Source: Ceratothoa steindachneri (Eukaryota > Arthropoda > Malacostraca > Isopoda > Cymothoidae). Taken from it: a stretch of DNA of 64,000 bases. How positions within the stretch are numbered: position 1 is the first letter of the stretch; every line of letters starts with the position of its first letter. The position numbers were made by a program, and so were the translations under genes. Of the stretch, positions 48,301 to 57,300 are shown in pieces. The notes under the pieces were generated by a model that saw nothing but the letters and a program-made list of their open reading frames with translations, was not told the origin of the DNA and made no database searches. The stretch covers positions 138,008,355 to 138,072,354 of the forward strand of contig OZ018324.1 of the NCBI GenBank assembly GCA_963969495.1, given 5' to 3'.

Positions 48301-51300
48301 TTTTAGTCTCATTTGGGGAGAGTACACATACATGAAACAGAGAACAGCTATTACTGTTTTTGTCAAAAATATGTATTTTAAAATTTTCAAAGTGAAACTA
48401 GGCGACGAATAGGCTCCTAGGCTCCTCAAGTTGTCTATAAGTACTGTACGGAGCATCTCCGGTAATGAAAACAAAAAATGTGGAGGTGCCTAAAATTTGG
48501 TGTACTAATAGTAAAGAGAGAACAGAGAAACCACATGATGATTGTTAATTTGGGAGAGATATAAAGGTCATCAATGAAAATAACATAAATAAATTGACGT
48601 ATCCTGCCTGGCATTGACTTAGCTACTAATAAAGTAAGTACATATGTTTGGGCAAAATGATAGTGATATGGGAGGAACGTCATCTTTTGCAGAACGATTT
48701 AGTCAACACAAATTGAAGCTCTCATAAGTGACAAGTTTTTCGAAAAAAATCATCTTAATTCTTAGCTTCCAAACTGCTGAAAATTTTTCCTGCGACTGAA
48801 AACAAAAATCACGTTATATAATGAAATAAAAAGGGATTTACTCTCCTGCTTCTCAAAAGAGACGATTTTGTATTGTTAAACAAATGTGATGATTGCTTAT
48901 GAATTTGGGCATAACTGAATCCACACATGTTGAATGGCTGTTATTAAAAATTAACTCCAAACAAACCCTAAAATCTGTTATTTTACACAAAGGCATCATA
49001 TATAAAATATCCCAATTGGTCAAACAGGCAAGTTGAGTGAAGAGGACTAAACAGTCGCTATTATCCTAGGAAAAGATATCATAGTGAGGCTAGCAATTTG
49101 TCATCTCTGTGGATCTGAATATCGTAAATTTTCTCTTGGGCCAGCAATGCCGGTGCACCAAACATTAAATTCTAAGATCAACATTGAGTGAGAAGACATG
49201 GGCATCTCATCTCAGAGAAAATAATAAAAAACCTTTAGTAGACAGAGAAAAAATCATAATTTCACACACAAGTGCACTCCAAACTAGGTTTAATTTAGAT
49301 TGGATGAATTTTGATTACATATGGAAAAACTACAGGCAGATGCTTTCGATTGACCGTAAATCTAGAAACGCTTTAAAGTCCTGTGTTTCCAAGATTCATT
49401 TATAAACATTGGGCATATAAGTGATCATTGTTTGTACTAGTTGAAAATAATTTACTTTGGGAACTAAAATGCCGATAACTAGGATAAACTAGTGGAAAAT
49501 ATAATCTTTTCTTTTTGTAAACTTGGCTTTAAAATGAGTATCAAACAGCATTACCTCCAAATAACCTCTGCGATCTAAGCAATGGACAGGATGAAGGATT
49601 TAAACATGAATTACGGCCCTTGGAAAAAGAGTAGCGCAAACAAGGCGATACTCACGTGATGGCTGACTAGAGCTGGAAAATCTAATGCGAATATTCTGGA
49701 AAATATCCTGGAAAGAACTCTCAGAAAGGGTTTTATTGTGAGCTGTCTCAATGAAGCTCCTTTTTTATTGTTTCCTCTCTCAATCATGTTTATATTCATT
49801 AAATATTTGTCGTCCCCTTATGCTTGTTTAATCTTAATACCCAGATTTTATTGACATCCATCATATTTTTTTTCAATTGATTGCCATTAAGCAATTAAGG
49901 GTGTTGCAGCAAAATTCGACACTTGACAAAAAGAAAACGAAATACGCAATAAAAACAAAAGTTGTATATGCAGAGACCCGACAGTTTATTTAGCAACAGT
50001 TAGAGTTAAATACTACATTATTTTTTAATGTAACCTCCGCCAGCGGAGACGACCATCTCAAGGCGGGCGCGAAATGAGTCACACGCTTTGGCGACCATGT
50101 CCTTGTCTATAGCGGCAAACGCTTCCACGATGGCAGCCTTCAGAGAATCGACCGTGTTGTGGGCGTGCTTGTTGGTCTTGGCCTTGATCACGCCCCAGAA
50201 GAAATAGTCAAGGGGGTTGCAGTCGGGTGAGGAGGGCGGCCACAAGTCCGGCGACCAGTGGTGAAAAACATTGTTGAGCTGCCACGCCTGGGTCATCTTG
50301 GCCTTGTGTGCAGGAGCGGAGTCCTGCTGGAAGACGTAGGGGCATCCGGCGGCGATCTCATCCATCCAGGGCTTCACCACGCTCCTCAGCATCTCGTGGT
50401 CGAGCTCAGCGGTGACTCCTCTCAGGCCGTTTTGAAAGAAGAACGGAGGCATGACCTTCCTCGACTCCTTGGAGGCATTCGTGATGAGCATGCGGTGAGA
50501 CTTGCGGTAATAGGAGTAACCAATGTCCTTCTTGATCGTTCGGCAGATCGTCGACTTGTGACAGGCCATGTCAGCGGCGATCTTGGCGTAGCTCTGGCTT
50601 CCATCATTATCGACTGTCTCCTTGACGGCGGCGACGAACTCGTCGGTCCTAACAGCCGAAGAAGGAAAGTTGTGGGCCTTTCGTTTGGCAGTAAACTCGT
50701 CCTTGTTTTCACACGCCTTCCACTTCCTCCAAATGTCCATGACCATGGTCCTCTTGAACCCAAACCAGGCCATCACTTTCACAGGCTTCTTCTTGATGTG
50801 AAAAGAAGCTACTACCGCTGCTCTGCGCTCATATTCCATCCTGGAAAAGGGTAGAGAAAAAAACGTTAATTAGTTGTCAAGTGTCGGATTTTGCTGCAAC
50901 ACCCGGTATATATAAAAATATATACATACATGTCATATATTGATAGCAGAGCCGATGAAGAAAACCTTGTCATTTTTAGAATATGAGACTACAATATAGC
51001 CAGTAATCAGTCTAACTTCTAAATTAAGTCACCAAAATTTGCGTTATCCAGTGTTGTTTTTTTAATTAGAAAATATAAGATGCAATAATATTTATATTTC
51101 TCAGGGTTTCTGTATTGTATATAAGTTTTATATTTTGCCCCTGTATCAATATATATCCATTTTCCTCTCATCTGTTCATTTCTTAATCTTTTCTCCAGTA
51201 GATTTTACTGGCCTTTGCTTATCCACGCTTCTGTATTGATCCAATTAAAAATAATAATAACCGAACTTTTATACATATCTACCCTTTTTCTTAACAGATT

Positions 51301-54300
51301 CAAAATATACCTTTCATTCCGTCTCTCAAAAATCCTTGCTGGTTCCAAGAAGGAACTAAAGGAAACAGATTTAAGTAAGTACCAAGAAGGACGAAAGCCG
51401 TTTCCTGCAGCTTTTTGTCCATGATTTACTTAAAGCTTGGAAATCATCTATATACAGGAAGACGTATTGATATCTTGATTTTCCATATACTTATTGTAGG
51501 AGAATGCCTTTTTTTCTTCTTTTGTGCCGTCCCTTATTGTGCTTTATTTATTTTTTTCTTTACCCCTCTTTTTCTTTTGTGGCTAGTGAATGAAATGTTT
51601 TAGCAGTTACCATGAGGTAGATTTGTTAGTTCAACTACAATAGCAATAAATCCACCAAAAAGTAAGTGGCCGATTGCCCAGTGGTAGTTTACTTGCTACT
51701 TTCATCTAACTATTAATGTAGCCGAGATATGGAATCATTTTCTTCCTTTGCTACAACTGAAGACCTATAAAGGTGATTTTTATAAAATTAGAATACAATA
51801 AGTGAATAATATGGTGGTTAAAAATCACATAATAAGACGGATATATAACAAAGGTCGGTAAGCAGGCACTCGTTGCAATGGAGTTCCTCGTGTTAGCCTG
51901 AGGACTGCCCGACGTTAAGATGCACGCTGTAATCTGACCTGAAGCTTAATAGCTTCTTCCAGAAAAGTGAGATGTCTTAAGAGGGGGGCGTCTGGCCATG
52001 AGTTGCAACATCACCGAAAGTGAGTTCTTGCTTTTCTTTGGTGCAGAATAAACGAAACAATGGTAAAGAACAAAAGGCTGCTGGCTGGAAACCTTATTAA
52101 ACGCTTAGAGTACTGGTCTGTCTTATAGTTCTCTCCTTTCTTTATAAACATCATAAGTCGGAAGTTTTATAGAAATTTTAAGGGAAGAGTTTCTTTGATT
52201 TTCATGCCTCTGAATAATGAGGTATTACTCATCTCTATTTAATTAGTTTCGGGGAGGGAAAAACAATGGCTATCTCTGCCATTCATTTAATGCTTTAATT
52301 CAAGCTACTTTAAATACTTAATTATAATGGGGTACTTCTACGACCAGTGGCTGGCACTTCTTTCTAGCCTATCATAGATGTGGGTGGCACATTTAGGAAG
52401 TCTTATTCTTCTAAGAAGACATTTTGCTTACATAGCTGAATCCTTGGATTTACGGAATCCAGATAATGCATTTTAATTTTTAAATATTATATTAAAAAAA
52501 AAGGTTTGTTTGCGATCCATGTAAATGGGTTGCTTTGTGGGGAAAATTGCTTGCTAGTTACATCATTCGAATTTTTCAGCAAAAAGGCAATAAACAGGAA
52601 GAAAGCAATAGAATGCATATTCAGTTAATGCAACACTTCATTTTTAAGGCATCCATGTCGCAAAAGAACTTTTTATTATGTCTGGTTATCTATTATTTAT
52701 GTATGTAAGTATGTATGTATGTATATATATATATATATATATAAATATATATATATACATATACACATATATTGAGAGAGGTATCATAGAGATGGTGAAA
52801 GGTGGATTTCTCGTTTCCCTTAAATATAATTACTTATTCTATTTTTAAGATACTTAACAAATCTGTCTTTAATATTTTCATTCCATCGGTAACTAAATGA
52901 GCTATCACTGACCGTTAACACTAGGATACCATTTCAGATTAAGATGTCTTCCATACTTTTTCATCGCTGGACAGCCAAAATCTGCCACCACAGATTTGCA
53001 TTGTCAACTTGTTAAGCACCCAGATATTAACCGACCTCTCAACAAGGAACCACAATGGTGGACTCGAAGGAGATTCCAAAAAAGTAAGTGCCAGATGATT
53101 GATTTGATTGATATTCTAGCGCAACATTCAATTACTTAATAATAATGAAAAGTTGAGCTACCTTAGCTTCAATGCTTAGCTTTGAATTGATTTAGGCAAT
53201 CTTAGCCTGGAAATCAAAGAGATAAAACCATTGCCCGGCAAGGACTCGAACCGCTGACCTATGGTTATCTAGACCAGTGCTTACCGACTGAGCTAACGGG
53301 GCACGTAACTCATGAAAACACACTTCATCAATTCAACCTTTTCGAAGGTAACCTAAAAGCTTTGAGACTGCCATTTCTGCCTACCTCACTTCCCCTGTTA
53401 ACTATTATAGCTCTTTTATTGCTGATTCAAAAGCTTCCACGCCTAGACATTTCTAACAACTTCAAAACTTTGCAGCTTCTACTCTTTTCAGCTTGGGACA
53501 CTATTTAATTGCAAATCTCCAGCTTCCAAAATCACATTCAAAGTCCTGCTTGCATATATGATTCTAAATGCCCAGCTCTTCGCTACCCATCTTTCAAACA
53601 TATCCTATTCAATCTTCCAAAACCCTATGTTTTTTGCGTATCTTTAAACCTTACCTTAATTATGAGTTTTATTTACAAACCTACATAGAAGTTAAAAAAT
53701 GTTATGTATAGTAAATATCTTGAAAGAAATTCAAAATATATGAAACTTAAACTTTTATTTTGTTTATCATCAACCAAATCAATCAGGAATCACTTTTAAG
53801 CTTTTGATTCATAGTAAAATTATTTCCCACAGGCGGGACTTGGAACAGCTACGTCAAGAAGTTCACACTGACTTCCTACCTTCAGAATGAGTGTGGGTTA
53901 AATTCCCCCTCACAGACAAGCAATATTTCCTCTTTCTGCAAACGACTTATTACATTAGATTCCTCACCATCGACTTTTTGGGATATGGGAAAAACAATGA
54001 GGGAATTGAAGGCCATAGAAACTCAAAGGCACTCGCAGAATACGACTATACTCTTACAACTATTAGAAAGTTCACAACTGAAATCAGGATCAAAGAATAA
54101 CCTTCATAAACACTCAGGCTACTTCAAATATACTCTAGCGGATCTGATTCATCTACAACTCCCACAATCACGGATCATTGTGATTTTAAGAAATCCCGTC
54201 GACAGGTGTGTTTTGCCTATTCTTAAAGAAGGATAATTACATCCGTCATGATGGAAGGATTTCTTTTATTCATTTACTTTTTATCTGCAAGCAGATTTGC

Positions 54301-57300
54301 TATACACAAGAACTTGTTCGTGGAGGTTTGAAGCACACTCTCTTCCTCACTGAGTTAATGGTCAATTATAGATTATAATGCCATCTCCTCCTTCATTCTA
54401 CTACAATATTCTTTCCAACCCAAGCATTCATTTTCTCAATTATTTTCCTGCACTTTCTTCTCTCCCAAATTAAAATGTTTAGAATTGTTTACCCTAAATA
54501 TACCAATTTACTCCACTTTTTGAAACAAACTATAAATTATTTACCACATTACAATTAGCTCACTCTTATTTGATAATTTATGAACAAATTAACTTCATCA
54601 CATTTAACAGGAGGATAGTAACATCTTTTTAGAAGCTAGGAGATCAATGAGAAAAGAAAAGAGCGAGGAAAGAGTTAAATGATAAAGAATAAAGAAGAAA
54701 CGGATAAAAAGCTAAAAGAAATCATAAGACAACAATACATATTGCAAATAGAATAAACTGAACTAATTCTATACAATATCCAAGGTATAGTTAGCAATGT
54801 ATTTTGGGTTACTCCTATTCCTTGAGACTCATTATGACTCACTCTATACCCCTCCCTTACTCTCCCTATGTACGTCCCTGTCTCCACCATATCTCCCCAG
54901 TTAATCCAACTCCCATCTGTTCGCCGTATCTTAAAGAAACCAGTCGGATTCCACTCGCCCTCAAACCACCACTCAATATCTTAACTTCGATTTCTCTCAA
55001 AAGTTCAGGATACGCTTGTGGCAGCCTACTTTGGGCGTGTTGCGGAGGAAGGACAGCCCTCTATTCTGGTAATTCTTGACCTGTCAGAAGCATTTATTAT
55101 TATTTACCAGGCTGTTCTTCTTCACTCTTCTGTCAATTACAGGGTATCTCTGGAAGTACACTCAACTGGTTTTGGTCGTATCTTTCATCTCTTAATCAAT
55201 ATTTCATAATTTTTAATTTTATATCTCGGCCAAAGGAAGTGTAATTTGGTGTTCCCCAATGTTCGCGTCTTGATCCGCATCTGTTTCGCACCCGTCTCCT
55301 TCGTAAGTTATTTTAGTCCGTGGTCTTGGTTTGTCACATCATTCTTTGCTATTGATACCGATAGCTATCTTTCCTTGTCCTTAGACTAGTCTGCTGAGAT
55401 ACTTATTAATTACTAATCTCCGCCCATGCCATCATCACGGAATGGCTCTCTAACAACTTTCGGAAACTCACCCATGGCAACACATGGATACTACTAGTAG
55501 GGTCAGCATTTCGGTCTTCCTGCTTACATATAGGTCCTTGAATGCTGCAGTTCCTTCCTATCAGTCCACCTCATTTTCTTCTCTTATCCTTCTGTGATGC
55601 AAGAATGATTCTTATTTCTCTCCATTTACTCCGAGAAGATGTGATCATCTGCATTCCCGTTTAGCTCATCCGCCCTCCCTTGGTGCCACAAGCGTGCCTT
55701 GACGACCATACCCTTTTATGGTTGTTAGTCTTGCGTTTTTTTGGGACAAATGGCCTTTAAAAGCGCCATATAAATACAACTCTTATTCATTTGAAAATAA
55801 TACTTTACGTAAAATGTAAACGAGCAAACATCAAAAAAATCCTAACTGCCTAAAAACCTGAACTAATTAAGACGAAAACTTTTCTGTAAATCCTTTTGAA
55901 TTGCACGAAGTGCAAGATACATCAAAGTGTACTGATCCCCTACAATGAACCAAAATTTGATTGATGGAATAATATTAAATTGAATCTCTTTTACAATTTT
56001 ATATCTTTTAAGAGATCTTTTGGTTTTGGTCATGCTTAGATGAAGTCACGTATTAATTATAATATTTCTACCCAAGGCTATATTCAGGATATCGTTTCTT
56101 TCGCTCATACGAGCAAAAGAGCGCGCTTAAATTCCACATGGAATTGAAACATTCTTTAAATATTTGGAACAATTGCTTGAAAAGGAATTCTCATCGATTC
56201 TGCCTTTATGATCACACCACTACAAGATATATGGTAAGAATAAATGTGTTTGATAAATAATCGGGACAGACCAATCCATCAGCAATATCATTTACTCATT
56301 CCCGAGTTTAGATGTTCACCTAGCAAATATATTTTTTCGTAATATTCTCATCATAGTTTCAATACAACTCTCACACGTAGTTTTTTCTTGCGGAATTCAG
56401 TTTTATATTAAGGAATCTCGAACCCACCTATTCGTCACCAAATATATCCCAGTATAAATCTTACTCAACAATAGAGCCTCGAATTCTTTTCCACTTCACT
56501 TTGTCATTCACTTATATCCTACTCCAGGAGTAAACATGTCAAGTCTGTATACAGAAACTCTTAAGTCCCTTTTTGATATTCATCTCACAGTAACCAAATT
56601 GACTAGCTCATTTTCTGAACAACGGCTAACTCTTTGTAATTTGACTGTTCACAGGCATCCATTACATTATTGCACACATTTTATAGCAAATACATGTCTT
56701 AGAATCGGTTGGTGCACCTTTCTCTCAGAAAGACATTCCAAGGGCATCGTGAGATTATTGTTCTCGTAGAATAGCGGGTTCTTATTCTGGTGTGTCACCC
56801 CATTCACTCATCAAGAACGCTCACATTTCATCGCTCTCTAATTCACAGATAACAACAAAATTGTAGAATTCTAACTCCCCAAATCATGGTAAAGAATAAG
56901 ATAAATACATGATACATTTAAAAATATAGTTTATCCACGTAAATTGATGGCAGTGAGAGGATTGCCAATCATTTTTATCGTGATTTGAGCCGCTATCCGT
57001 CGGAGAATTCGGAAACTGAGCAGTTATGTCCTCACCTAAAACAGCTCAGGAGCACTAACTAGGTGCAACGAAGGATTTCCATGAGGATATCTTTTATGTA
57101 ATCCACTGTGAACGAATCAAAGAATGGGAAATAGGAGAAACATGTTCTTACATCACCGTTCTTTAACATATTACTCAACATTTCCCTTCACTCTTTTCTG
57201 GAATCTGCTGTAGTGACTCTTGTTTTTAACTAGATATGTATATAATTCAAGATATTCGTCCTAATAACTTCCTGATCCTAGAGAATCAAAAGGATTGAAA

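Larger units (their letters stand above)
32037..51297 (+). other. sulfotransferase intron 2, 19.3 kb, transposon-filled
   Basis: Donor and acceptor are consensus. The interval contains at least three Tc1 copies, an I-type LINE, gypsy and mariner remnants and a young DD37D mariner. I found no further phase-compatible exon in it, though a small stem exon cannot be excluded. Confidence 0.6.

Noticed and set aside
50258..50854. 198-residue open frame on the + strand
   Set aside because: It is the antisense shadow of the GC-rich mariner transposase and has no family motif.
53236..53305. Functional tRNA gene on the minus strand
   Set aside because: A and B boxes are good but the acceptor stem does not pair and the anticodon loop is irregular; the attached body and tail fit a SINE.
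53891..54236. Two overlapping + strand frames starting at 53891 and 53985
   Set aside because: The first is in the wrong phase and the second covers only part of exon 5; the acceptor at 53832 with the incoming phase gives one continuous reading.
56536..56769. Frame with HPLHYCTHFIANTCLRIG as a sulfotransferase exon
   Set aside because: It superficially resembles the segment before VRLY, but the exon at 56077-56233 supplies that part and joins exon 7 in phase; this frame lacks a good donor.
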